A stretch of 64,000 bases of DNA from Borrelia duttonii Ly (lineage in GTDB: Bacteria; Spirochaetota; Spirochaetia; Borreliales; Borreliaceae). The notes beneath the pieces were generated by a model. It saw only the letters and a list, made by a program, of their open reading frames with translations, searched no databases and was not told the origin of the DNA. The stretch is from positions 1 to 64,000 of the forward strand of contig NC_011247.1 in assembly GCF_000019685.1 (NCBI RefSeq), read 5' to 3'. How positions within the stretch are numbered: position 1 is the stretch's first letter; each line of letters starts with the position of its first letter. Shown here piece after piece: positions 52,669-61,608 of the stretch. A program made the position numbers and the translations under genes.

Positions 52669-53802
52669 ATGAGTGCTAATAAAGCTTATAAGTACAGAAT
52701 ATATCCTGACGCTAATCAAAAGAAATATTTTTCAAAAGTATTTGGGTGCGTAAGATTTTTGTATAACAAAATGTTAAGTGATAAGAAAGATTATTATGAA
52801 AAAAATAAACAAAGTCTTATTACTTATCCAAGCAAATATAAAGAAGAATTTCTATTCTTAAAGGAAGTTGATAGTTTGGCTCTTTGCAATGCTCAACTTG
52901 ACTTAAATTCTGCGTATAGTAATTTTTTTAGAGAAATTAAAAAAGGAAATAGAACACAAGGATTTCCTAAATATAAAAGTAAGAAAAATAGACAAACCTT
53001 TAGAACTAATAATCAAAAAAACTCAATAAGAATAGAAAATGATTATATAAAGCTACCTAAAATAGGATTTGTAAAATTAGCTCTACATAGGAAAATTAAA
53101 AGCAATGAACTTATTAAAAATGTAGTAGTAGAAAAAGATACTGATGATAAATATTACATTTCAGTAGCGGTTGAGTGCTTAGATGTTAAAAATAACGATA
53201 AAACTAAATGCAATAAAAAAGAGATAGTTGGTATTGATATGAGTATGAGGCATTTTTTAGTAAGTAGTGGGGGTGAGAAAATCAATCATCCCAAATGTTT
53301 ACTAAAAAATGAATGTAAACTCAAGAAATGCCAAAGAAAACTATCAAAAAAACAAAAGGGCTCTAGAAATAGAGCTAAATCTAGATTAAGAGTTGCCAAA
53401 TTGCATAGGAAAATTTCAAATCAAAGAAAAGATTTTTTACATAAATTATCTTATTATTTTGTAGTTAATTATAAAAATATAGTAATAGAAAGCCTATCAA
53501 TTAAAAGTATGCAAAAAGGAATGTTTGGCAAAAGTGTTAATGATTTGGGATGGCATGAGTTTGTAAGACAATTATCATATAAATCAGAGTGGTCTAAATC
53601 TTATTTGCATAAAGTTGATAGATATTTTCCATCAAGCAAGCTATGCAACAATTGCGGTATTAAAAATACAACCCTAAAATTAAGTGATATTAGGTGGAGT
53701 TGTAGGAGTTGTAACACTTTGCACGATAGAGATATAAATGCAGCTCTAAATCTTAAAGCTTATTATTATAAGGAAATAAAAACTAAGGCAGGAACTGCCT
53801 GA
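52669..53802 (+). CDS. tnpB: TnpB, RNA-guided nuclease of IS605 family
   Basis: The 377-residue protein has ANKAYKYRIYPDANQKKYFS, the RuvC motifs GIDMSMRHFLVSS and YKNIVIESLSIK, the zinc ribbon CNNCG...CRSC and the last acidic motif LHDRDINAALNLK. All catalytic positions are kept although its tnpA is dead. It differs from the copy at 44905-46044 by about 25 residues and a two-residue gap. Without tnpA the gene would no longer help its own element move unless a transposase acts in trans. The kept frame hints that nuclease activity is still selected, or that decay is recent. Confidence 0.9.
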   Translation: MSANKAYKYRIYPDANQKKYFSKVFGCVRFLYNKMLSDKKDYYEKNKQSLITYPSKYKEEFLFLKEVDSLALCNAQLDLNSAYSNFFREIKKGNRTQGFPKYKSKKNRQTFRTNNQKNSIRIENDYIKLPKIGFVKLALHRKIKSNELIKNVVVEKDTDDKYYISVAVECLDVKNNDKTKCNKKEIVGIDMSMRHFLVSSGGEKINHPKCLLKNECKLKKCQRKLSKKQKGSRNRAKSRLRVAKLHRKISNQRKDFLHKLSYYFVVNYKNIVIESLSIKSMQKGMFGKSVNDLGWHEFVRQLSYKSEWSKSYLHKVDRYFPSSKLCNNCGIKNTTLKLSDIRWSCRSCNTLHDRDINAALNLKAYYYKEIKTKAGTA

Positions 53803-53919
53803 AGTAAAGCTTGTGGACCATGCTCTAGTGGATGACCGTTCTTATAGAACCTAAAAAGCTATCATGGGATGAAACAAGAAGCTATTTCTATAATCTTTGA
53901 TTTAGAAATAGCAGTTCAC
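53750..53919 (+). ncRNA. Putative omega (re)RNA of the second tnpB element
   Basis: It has the same conserved right-end sequence as the first copy, with the stem GCTATTTCT/AGAAATAGC just before the tip. The predicted guide is the flank TCCCATAATTTTAAATTATT, directly after GTTCAC (53919). Boundaries are inferred from known IS200/IS605 systems. Confidence 0.45.
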
Positions 53920-53970
53920 TCCCATAATTTTAAATTATTCGCAACTCTTAATTACTCTATATAATAAAAT

Positions 53971-54002
53971 TGATGAAGTCCAAATTTATATGAACTTCAT
54001 CA
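53971..54002 (-). terminator. Hairpin after the 54050 gene
   Basis: TGATGAAGTCC and TGAACTTCATCA pair over ten bases, about 48 bases past the stop; on the minus strand it is followed by ATTTTATT. Confidence 0.6.
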
Positions 54003-54049
54003 ACGATTAATTAATTAAAAAGCAACTAATTTAAAATTTTAAACAAATT

Positions 54050-54823
54050 TCATTCAACACTTTTTTCTTTAATTTGAGAATATAAATCCATAAATTCATT
54101 CTTAAGCTTACAAATTACACCTTTACATGACTGATTCGCATCTAATGACTTTAATTCGACAATTGGTTCTAATTGTGCTATCATTGCCTCTTTATCAGCA
54201 ACATTTCTAGTTTCAATATATTTAGAAGCAAATACAGAAACATTATTAATTGTATTTTGAAGCAAGCTCACCAACTCATCCCATTTGACACGCATATCAT
54301 CTAACATGTACTTAACTTCATTAAATAGTGCAATATCTTGCCTATCTCTAATTTTAATTAAACCATCATTTCCAAAAACACTATCATTATTCAAAAATAA
54401 AAAAAGAATATTTCCCAGTTCATTTAACCTATAAAGCAAAGGCCTACCATTAAGTGCAGACATATATTCGTCCTTAGTCTCAATTGAATCTGCAACTATC
54501 TTTTTTAAGTTATCAATAGTTGCAACATCTCCTTTAAATGCAGCATAAATGGTTTCCTTAAAATTTTCATAATAGGTATTTCCAAATTTATTCTTAATGT
54601 CATCAAACAGAGAAACATTAAACCCTTCCGGTTTATAATCATATAAGGCTTTTAGATCATTAAAACTTGCAATTAATGCAGAATAAATTTGCTGTTGTTC
54701 AGATGTCAATGATTTCATATCCATGTAATCACCTGCTTGATCATTTATCACATTATCCTCCTTTTCCTTACATGATAGTAATAGTATACTAGATGCAAAA
54801 ACTACCATAAATATTCTTTTCAT
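54050..54823 (-). CDS. Second-family lipoprotein
   Basis: The 257-residue product starts at ATG behind AAAGGAGATATTA; lipobox SILLLSC (cysteine 18). The linker is short (EKEDNVINDQAGDYMDMKSL). The core is close to the family consensus: FNDLKALYDYKPEGFNVSLF, ETIYAAFKGDVATIDNLKKI, VKYMLDDMRVKWDELVSLLQ and ICKLKNEFMDLYSQIKEKS. It is the shortest linker-bearing member and a good reference for the family core. Confidence 0.84.
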   Translation of the reverse strand: MKRIFMVVFASSILLLSCKEKEDNVINDQAGDYMDMKSLTSEQQQIYSALIASFNDLKALYDYKPEGFNVSLFDDIKNKFGNTYYENFKETIYAAFKGDVATIDNLKKIVADSIETKDEYMSALNGRPLLYRLNELGNILFLFLNNDSVFGNDGLIKIRDRQDIALFNEVKYMLDDMRVKWDELVSLLQNTINNVSVFASKYIETRNVADKEAMIAQLEPIVELKSLDANQSCKGVICKLKNEFMDLYSQIKEKSVE

Positions 54824-55192
54824 TAATATCTCCTTTTTCTTTAGTTACACAATATCTATTAATTCAAACTTTACATCACACTATAAAACATATTTATGCA
54901 ATGTAGCATGACATAAATTGATTCAATATTAATTTGTGCCCAATATAATATAATAATTATTTTAAATAATGGCAATATAATTATTACTTAAGTTAAACAT
55001 TTAAATAATAAAAACGTTTATACAATATAAAATCTACAATAAAGACTTTATATGTAAACTTTGTCATTATCAACTATACATAAATATCATAATGGCTAAA
55101 TGAAAACCATATTATAATTATAAAAATTAAGATTTTGGATTTTTTAAGATAGACCTCTACCAAGGTACGACATTCACATTTAACTTACAAAG

Positions 55193-55324
55193 ATGAATAT
55201 AACAAATAAAATAATACAACAGATATTCTTTAAATTTATTATCGTTTTTTTAATTGCAATATCACACACTTTAAAACATATAAAAAACAAAACCCAAACA
55301 TGGGCTTCGTTTTTCAGTGAATGA
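55193..55324 (+). CDS. Candidate small hydrophobic peptide (43 residues)
   Basis: ATG 55193 opens a 43-codon frame, IIQQIFFKFIIVFLIAISHT being a single membrane-type segment followed by a basic, Thr/Lys-rich tail (LKHIKNKTQTWASFFSE). No clear ribosome site precedes it. Its 3' end contains the terminator hairpin of the opposite-strand gene. The size and the hydrophobic core with basic tail recall type I toxin peptides, but this is a weak, composition-based call. The frame could be chance. Confidence 0.3.
   Translation: MNITNKIIQQIFFKFIIVFLIAISHTLKHIKNKTQTWASFFSE
55290..55308 (-). terminator. Intrinsic terminator after the 55382 gene
   Basis: On the minus strand AAGCCCATGTTTGGGTT is a short GC stem followed by TTGTTTTTTATA. 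It may work on both strands, because CGTTTTTC follows it on the plus strand. Confidence 0.7.
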
Positions 55325-55381
55325 ATATTACTATATCCTGATATCAGCAAAAATTAAATAAATATAACAACACATATAATA

Positions 55382-56266
55382 TTATGGTATTGAATTTTGT
55401 GGTTGCAATGCATTCAATAAATCATCACCTTTATCCAAAATTTGATTAGCTAACCTCACCAACTCATTCTTAAGTTTACAAATCAAACTATCCGAACATA
55501 CCTGATTAAAATTGTTTATATCTAAAACAGCAATTGGTCGTAATCCATCTTCAATACTTTTCATATAAGAAATTTTCTCATTATCTTTAAAACGATCATT
55601 TTTGATCTTAATATATGCATCAGCAAATACTGCAACATCATTTATTATTTTTTGAACTTCTGCGACTAACTTTGCCCACTCAACACAAAAATCATCGATC
55701 ATCAATTTAATTTTTTTAAGCCCTTCTATATCTTTACTATATTTAAGCTTCTCTAAAAGCTGATTACCTTTAACATCATAATATGCTTTCATAATAGCAA
55801 AAATAGTAAACTGTGAAATATGATCCAGTTTAGCAACCAAAGAATGACCATTGAAATTCTTGTACATATATGAAGATTGATCTTCATTAAGATCTATCAC
55901 TATCTTTTTTAAATTTCCAACAACATCAATACTCCCATGTAAGACAGCATAAACATTGTCATCCATAATGAATATATTATCTTTAATCCTAAATTCATCA
56001 TCAATATCCGAAAACAAAGATATGTTAAACCCATCATCTCTATAATAATATAACGATCGAAGATTATTTAAACTTGTACTCAATTCATCATAAGCCTGCT
56101 CTAAAGAATTCAAGTCATAATAACCAAACCTTCCTCTTTTATTTTTCTTTCTTTCTTTTGTTTCTTCAAAATTTGAATCTTCCAAATCTTCTGTCATAAT
56201 ATTTCCTTGTCTACAACATAGAAATAAAACAGCAAAGAAACATAACATCACACCCACTTTTGTCAT
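55382..56266 (-). CDS. Second-family lipoprotein
   Basis: The 294-residue product starts at ATG behind AGAGGAGAAAAG; lipobox AVLFLCC (cysteines 16-17). The linker is charged (EETKERKKNKRGRFGYYDLN). The core has LNNLRSLYYYRDDGFNISLF, DNVYAVLHGSIDVVGNLKKI, IKLMIDDFCVEWAKLVAEVQ and ICKLKNELVRLANQILDKGD. An insert (YIKIKNDRFKDNEKISYMKS) lengthens the loop before the last helix. Confidence 0.84.
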   Translation of the reverse strand: MTKVGVMLCFFAVLFLCCRQGNIMTEDLEDSNFEETKERKKNKRGRFGYYDLNSLEQAYDELSTSLNNLRSLYYYRDDGFNISLFSDIDDEFRIKDNIFIMDDNVYAVLHGSIDVVGNLKKIVIDLNEDQSSYMYKNFNGHSLVAKLDHISQFTIFAIMKAYYDVKGNQLLEKLKYSKDIEGLKKIKLMIDDFCVEWAKLVAEVQKIINDVAVFADAYIKIKNDRFKDNEKISYMKSIEDGLRPIAVLDINNFNQVCSDSLICKLKNELVRLANQILDKGDDLLNALQPQNSIP

Positions 56267-56461
56267 CTTTTCTCCTCTATGCTTAAATTAAAAACACATT
56301 TATTACAAATTCAATACCATATAAAAAATAAGTACTACAAAGCATGCTTATATAATAAAAACTATATATGTACAATATAATCATTATTTAAAATAAAACA
56401 ATATTATTATTAAATTAATTAAAAAAATTAATAATAATACCAACATTTCCTTCAAATAAAC

Positions 56462-56483
56462 CTATTAATTATTCAATTAATAG
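56462..56483 (-). terminator. Hairpin after the 56554 gene
   Basis: CTATTAATT and AATTAATAG pair perfectly over nine bases; minus-strand flank GTTTATTT. Confidence 0.5.
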
Positions 56484-56553
56484 TTCACATTCTCTCTACA
56501 CAAGAATAAAAAAATAATAAATATAAATACTAAACCACTCACAAATAATTTCA

Positions 56554-57498
56554 TTAGTAATCTTTATATCTTATCAACTTATTCATTTTCTCCTTAAGCT
56601 GTCTGCATAATACCCTTAGATTATTCTTTAGTTTGCAAATATGCATATCATCATCTGGCAAATTACAATCACAATTCTGATTATATTTAATAACCTCCAA
56701 ATCAGTAATTGGTTTCAATCTTTCCATAATTTCATCTTTAGTAGTAAATCTTGAAGCATCGTTAATAATACCTTTAACTAAACTCACCATATTTTCCCAT
56801 TTCAAACAAATATGCTCTAAAATACTTGCAAGTTCATTTAAACCTTCTATATCTTTACTATCTTGAAGTTTTAACAAATTATCATCATTTAAAATATAAC
56901 CATTTTTATGCATAACTATACCTAAAAGATAATTTGCCATCTTACTAAAATGAAAAAGCAAAAAATAAGCATTACTCTCAAAAAGATAATCTTGACTTAC
57001 TACCTCATTTTTTCCAAAAGAATGCATTACTATTTTTTCCAAATTCTTTAAAACAGCAACATCTCCCTTCACCATAGCATAAACACTGTCCCTAAAGTCT
57101 TGCTTCTCATCAACCCCAAATTTAGTCTTAATGTTTTCAAACAAAAAATCACTAAATTCGCTAGGTCTATAATGATATAAATCCACAAGCTTAGATAAAT
57201 TTGTTCTTAATGCAATATAAGCTTTTGTTCTCAATGAATCAAATGTTTCTGTCTCTTCATCTTCAACATGCCCATCTTCCCCATTTCCTTGAAAATCTTT
57301 AACACCTGTTGGTTTTAACCCATCTGTTTTTTCTGTTCCTATATCAGATACAACTGGTGAGAATGGAAAATTTGACACACTTCCCAATTTATTCTTAGTC
57401 TCTTCAGTCCCTTTAATGTTATGTCTATCATTTCTCCATTGTTTACAACATAACATTAACATACCAAATAAAAATACTAAAATGTAAATTCGCTGCAT
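56554..57498 (-). CDS. Second-family lipoprotein
   Basis: The 314-residue product starts at ATG behind AAAGGAGGATATTA; lipobox GMLMLCC (cysteines 17-18). The linker has acidic and Thr-rich parts. The core has LSKLVDLYHYRPSEFSDFLF, DSVYAMVKGDVAVLKNLEKI, LASILEHICLKWENMVSLVK and ICKLKNNLRVLCRQLKEKMN. A Cys/Asp-rich insert (NQNCDCNLPDDDMHICK) is unusual. Promoter: TTATTG (57589-57594) and TAGAAT (57566-57571), 17 bases apart on the minus strand. Confidence 0.84.
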   Translation of the reverse strand: MQRIYILVFLFGMLMLCCKQWRNDRHNIKGTEETKNKLGSVSNFPFSPVVSDIGTEKTDGLKPTGVKDFQGNGEDGHVEDEETETFDSLRTKAYIALRTNLSKLVDLYHYRPSEFSDFLFENIKTKFGVDEKQDFRDSVYAMVKGDVAVLKNLEKIVMHSFGKNEVVSQDYLFESNAYFLLFHFSKMANYLLGIVMHKNGYILNDDNLLKLQDSKDIEGLNELASILEHICLKWENMVSLVKGIINDASRFTTKDEIMERLKPITDLEVIKYNQNCDCNLPDDDMHICKLKNNLRVLCRQLKEKMNKLIRYKDY

Positions 57499-58100
57499 TA
57501 ATATCCTCCTTTATATTCCATATCACACAACTAAAAATACTGTGGTGACATATAAAACGTAATGCATTCTACATCTATTATCACGAAACAATAAATTAAT
57601 TATTAAGATTATTAATTAATAATGAATTAAACATTCAGCACAACCCCATATAACAAAAATTTATCGAATCTATATCCTTTTATTTCAAAACCATATCAAT
57701 CACATACATCATAACTTGATACAAAAAATCTAATATTGTAGATAAATTAAACCGTTAAATATATTAACGATGTTTTTCTAATTTTTTGCATTAAATTTTA
57801 AGTTAAAATATCATGTGTCAACTATTAATAGGTTAATTGGTAAATTAAAATTATTCTTCAGCTAACTTAAACCAAGTAAATAGGATAGACAATGTTATAA
57901 ATCACCACAATTTAAAATTTATTTCAATACGGAATTTATAAATAATTAAACACAATTAAAATTGTTATATTTTTATTTTGATTTTTAATATTGCAATTAA
58001 CAATATTAAACCGCAATTATAACATTTAGGTAATGTATGGTATGAAAAATCACAAATTTAAGAAACATTAAAAAAATATCTACGTAAAGGAGTATATTTG
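57499..58100. other. 600-base divergent gap
   Basis: It carries the promoter of the 56554 gene at the left (57566-57594). The block around 57765-57850 (ATGTTTTTCTAATTTTTTGC then a GTGTCAACTATTAATAGG-like text) recurs at 59155-59240 before the next plus-strand gene. A CGTTAA...TTAACG repeat lies near 57752-57768. I see no gene. Confidence 0.5.
57566..57594 (-). promoter_or_regulatory. Second-family promoter of the 56554-57498 gene
   Basis: Minus strand TTATTG (57589-57594), a 17-base spacer containing GATAATAGATG, TAGAAT (57566-57571). Confidence 0.5.
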
Positions 58101-58925
58101 ATGAGATTAATATATAAAACAATATTGATACTAAGCACATTTTTTATATGTTGTTGCAAACAAGACAAAGGTGAACAAAATGCAAGCACAATTAAAACCG
58201 ACAGCAACAAATCTAGGCACACTGATGCATGGAAAGAAAAAATGAAATTAAAAAAAGCAAAACAAATACCAAAAACACCAGAAGAAGCTTATGATGCATT
58301 AATTGAAAACTATAACGAACTTCAAGTTTTACTTAATACCCCAAAAGAATTCAATAGTTCTTTTATTACAGAAATTGGAAATTTCTTTGGGGTAGATTAT
58401 GAACTATTTGTAAAAAATAATTTTTATCCTAGTGTAGGATTTGATATTACTACTATTAATAATTTGAAAAAGATGATAACGACTTTTAATCCAACTAAAA
58501 AACCTGATATTCCAGGGCTTGATGTTGCGTCTATCCATCAATTAAGTCTTTTTACCAAAGAACTTATTCGTCCAATTGATAATGCTTTCAAAGAAAACAA
58601 TCAAATAAATATTCTTAAAAATAGTAATGATGTAAAAGCTTTAAACGAGCTTATAAATATGTTGGATAATTTATACGAAAAATGGGATACAATTGTAAGC
58701 CTGATTCAAACTACAATAAACGAAGCAGCAAAATTAAATAAGAAAGATGATGTTACAAAAAAATTCAAACTGTTAAATGATTTACATCTTGGTAATTTTA
58801 ATCAAATATGTAATGAAAATGGTGTTAATAATGAAGTTTGTGAACTTAAAAATGAAATGGGCAAATTATCTAAAAATATTAAAAACAAAATTGAAAGCTT
58901 GATTGAAAGCTTGGTTGACAATTAA
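58101..58925 (+). CDS. Second-family lipoprotein, plus-strand sub-group
   Basis: The 274-residue product starts at ATG 58101 behind AAAGGAGTATATTTG; signal RLIYKTILILSTFFICCC (cysteines 17-19). The linker is Lys/Thr-rich. The core diverges from the family norm: YNELQVLLNTPKEFNSSFIT, NNFYPSVGFDITTINNLKKM, LINMLDNLYEKWDTIVSLIQ and VCELKNEMGKLSKNIKNKIE. The GFD in place of KGD groups it with the 59377 and 62698 genes. A good terminator follows. Confidence 0.83.
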   Translation: MRLIYKTILILSTFFICCCKQDKGEQNASTIKTDSNKSRHTDAWKEKMKLKKAKQIPKTPEEAYDALIENYNELQVLLNTPKEFNSSFITEIGNFFGVDYELFVKNNFYPSVGFDITTINNLKKMITTFNPTKKPDIPGLDVASIHQLSLFTKELIRPIDNAFKENNQINILKNSNDVKALNELINMLDNLYEKWDTIVSLIQTTINEAAKLNKKDDVTKKFKLLNDLHLGNFNQICNENGVNNEVCELKNEMGKLSKNIKNKIESLIESLVDN

Positions 58926-59376
58926 GGTAGAAATTTCGAGATATTTATAATTTTATATTTCTATACATAATTTGATATCATTTACAGTTACAATCAATAC
59001 AAAACTTCATAAAAATAAAAGCCCACAAAGGTGTGGGTTTCTTTTTTCCTAAAATTGTTAAATTAAAAGTTACCTGATTTGAATCAAAATAATTAATATC
59101 TTTAAAAAATCTAACATTAAAAAACAAATAAATTGTTTATTTATTATTTATTAATAATGTTTTCTAATTTTTTTGCATTAATTTTTAACTTAGGGTATTG
59201 TATGTCAAATATTGATTATTATGATGAGTAATTTGACAAAAAAGTTACAAGAATTTAAAAACATTAATTATTAATAATATTATTAATGATACAAATTATT
59301 ACACTTGTGTGATGTAGAGTATGAAAGTTGAAATTTAAATATTACGAAAAATGTTTAATATGAAGGAGTATATTTA
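58926..59376. other. 450-base gap
   Basis: It holds the terminator at 59020-59047 and the upstream block shared with the 57.8 kb gap; nothing else seen. Confidence 0.5.
59020..59047 (+). terminator. Intrinsic terminator after the 58101 gene
   Basis: GCCCACA and TGTGGGT pair (one G-T) around four bases, then TTCTTTTTT. Confidence 0.8.
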
Positions 59377-60183
59377 ATGAAAATAATATATAAAACAATA
59401 TTTGTGCTAAGTACATTTTTTATATGCTGTTGCAAACAAGATAAGGGTGAAAAACCTAAAATTCAAGATGAAACCAAGAATTTTGCATCTGGTCACACTG
59501 CTACAAATGAAGAAACAGAAAGTTTTGAAGAAACTGACAATATCCCAAATAAATCTCATAAGCAATTACTTGAAAAGTATAATAAAATTCAAGCTTTATT
59601 TAAAAAACCAGAAGGATTTCAAAGTTCTTGTATTGAAGAAATTGAAGGTTTCTTTAATACAGACTATAAACATAGTGTTAATGACAATTTGTACTATACG
59701 CTAAATTTTGACACTACTACTATTGATAATTAAAAAAAAATAATAACTACTTTTGGTTCAAAGAATGATTATCATAATCCAGCAATTGGTGAATCATTAG
59801 TCCGAAATTTAAGTTATCTAATAATAAATATTATGCGTAAGATTGATAATTCATTTAGCAGAGATAATCGTATGAATAAACTTAAGAACACTAAAAATTT
59901 AGAAAGTCTAAATGAAATTGCAAAAATGCTAGATGATGCATATATAAAATGGAATATGTTTGTCAGCCTAATTCAAAAGACAATTAACAATGCAGCAAGC
60001 TTAACGAATAAAAAAGATGTTATACATATATTCAAAATGTTAAATGAGTTGAAGTCTTATAAAACTGAAACATGTTCTACCAATAATGCTGAAATTTGTA
60101 AACTTAAAAATGAACTGATAGTATTGTCTACAAATATTGAAAATAAGATTACAGAATTGATAACTGGAAAAGTACAGCATTAA
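59377..60183 (+). pseudogene. Second-family lipoprotein with one in-frame stop
   Basis: ATG 59377 follows AAGGAGTATATTTA; signal KIIYKTIFVLSTFFICCC. After 118 codons (NLYYTLNFDTTTIDN) a TAA at 59731-59733 stands where the sister gene has the Leu codon of NNLKKM. The frame then continues as KKIITTFGSKNDYHNPAI through the core (LNEIAKMLDDAYIKWNMFVS; ICKLKNELIVLSTNIENKIT) to 60183. One base change would restore 268 residues. All other parts, including the terminator, are intact, so the loss is recent, or the stop is read through at some level. Confidence 0.85.
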
Positions 60184-60526
60184 TAACTGGAAAAAATTAA
60201 AGTAAAGATTCCAAAAAATTTTATGTTTACATTAAATTTTTATAAATAATTTGGTGCGAGTGATAATAAAATAGTGATAATCAAATATAGTAACTAATAT
60301 AAAATTATTAAACTAAGTCCATAAATATGTGGACTTAGTTTACCAACATCGTCTAACTAACGGGTAAAAGTCAAATATTAAAATTGAATCTGCAAATCTA
60401 TTTTTTTAATTCTCTAATTAAATATGATATTGATAAATAACTATATTGAGATAAATATAAAGGATTTATATTAACAAGATATTTTCATTAATGGTATTAA
60501 AATTGTAATTTAGAGGAGGATATTTA
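60184..60526. other. 340-base gap
   Basis: It contains the 12-bp-arm terminator at 60310-60341 and, presumably, the promoter of the next gene. No further signal is seen. Confidence 0.5.
60310..60341 (+). terminator. 12-bp-arm hairpin after the 59377 gene
   Basis: AAACTAAGTCCA (60310-60321) and TGGACTTAGTTT (60330-60341) pair perfectly. It has no clear T tract on the plus strand beyond the stem. Confidence 0.65.
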
Positions 60527-61327
60527 ATGTTCAAAGTATATTTTTTAATATTTATTTTAAATATATTATTACTGTGTTGCAAACAGGTAAGTAACGATCT
60601 GATAAATACAAGCACTCCTTTAGCAATTAAAACAAATTCAATCAACAAAAGAAATTTAAATAAAAATAAGTTACAAACATCAAAATTAACAAAAGAGACA
60701 GAATATACCACACTCATAAAAAGCCTTAATAAATTTAAGGCACTATATAATTGCATGCCCACAAAATTTCATGATCCTTTATTTTTTGATATTAATAAAA
60801 AATTTAATGTTACTTACAATAACAGAGATCATAAAAACCCTATCTATTCTTTGGTTAAAGGAGATACTAATACACTTCACAACTTAAAAAAAATAATAAT
60901 AAAATTCAATACTCCTGCAGAATATGATACCTCAATGATTGGCGATAAATTAATTGACAGATTAAGTCTACTTGCTTTTAATATTATTTTTAATACCATA
61001 GATATAAACAATGGTGTTTTTAAAAATACCAATATGCTTAAGCTTCAATATAGTAAAGATGAAAAAGGTTTAAAGGAGCTTGCTGTGATGTTAGATGACG
61101 TATGTGTCAAATGGGATATGTTTGTAGAGCAAGTAAAAAATATAATTAATGAAGCATCAAATTTAAACATAAAAAGTAATGTTATACATAAATTAATACA
61201 ATTTTACGACTTAGATTTAAATAATCCTAATCAACAATGCAAATATGATGATAAACTTTGTAATCTTAAGAATGAATTTTTAAATTCATATTTAAAAACT
61301 ACAAATAAAATTAAAAGCTTAATTTAA
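60527..61327 (+). CDS. Second-family lipoprotein
   Basis: The 266-residue product starts at ATG behind AGAGGAGGATATTTA; signal FKVYFLIFILNILLLCC (cysteines 17-18). The linker is Asn/Lys/Thr-rich. The core has LNKFKALYNCMPTKFHDPLF, NPIYSLVKGDTNTLHNLKKI, LAVMLDDVCVKWDMFVEQVK and LCNLKNEFLNSYLKTTNKIK. The 'VCVKWDMFV.QVKN.INEASNL' segment is shared with the 62698 gene on the other strand. Confidence 0.84.
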   Translation: MFKVYFLIFILNILLLCCKQVSNDLINTSTPLAIKTNSINKRNLNKNKLQTSKLTKETEYTTLIKSLNKFKALYNCMPTKFHDPLFFDINKKFNVTYNNRDHKNPIYSLVKGDTNTLHNLKKIIIKFNTPAEYDTSMIGDKLIDRLSLLAFNIIFNTIDINNGVFKNTNMLKLQYSKDEKGLKELAVMLDDVCVKWDMFVEQVKNIINEASNLNIKSNVIHKLIQFYDLDLNNPNQQCKYDDKLCNLKNEFLNSYLKTTNKIKSLI

Positions 61328-61360
61328 GATATAAATTCAATACTGTAATATTTAATATCA

Positions 61361-61380
61361 ATATTTATATATATAAATAT
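61361..61380 (+). terminator. Perfect 20-base palindrome after the 60527 gene
   Basis: ATATTTATAT followed by ATATAAATAT, 33 bases past the stop; an all-AT stem, so only a weak terminator candidate. Confidence 0.35.
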
Positions 61381-61608
61381 ATGTAAAGCAAATAAACAAA
61401 TTAAATACCAAAAATTAAAAAACTTCCATTTTAATACATAATTTATTTTAATTACTAAACTTAATTAATAATATAAATTTTTTGATTTTTATTACAATAA
61501 TGTATATACTATTAACAATGTAAAATAACATAGTTAATTATATATTTGTAATATTTTTGCAATATATGATATAAAAATTAAATTTTAAAAAATAACGGAG
61601 GATATTTA

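Larger units (their letters stand above)
52199..53919 (+). mobile_element. IS605-type element with broken tnpA and intact tnpB
   Basis: The element comprises tnpA (minus strand, broken) and tnpB (plus strand), and its right end has the same hairpin and GTTCAC tip (53911-53919) as the first element. The left tip lies somewhere below 52199 and I could not fix it. Confidence 0.78.
54824..55381. other. 558-base gap with a small ORF and a terminator
   Basis: Most of it is AT-rich without signals I can name. The right third holds a small plus-strand frame (55193-55324) and the hairpin at 55290-55308. Confidence 0.5.
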
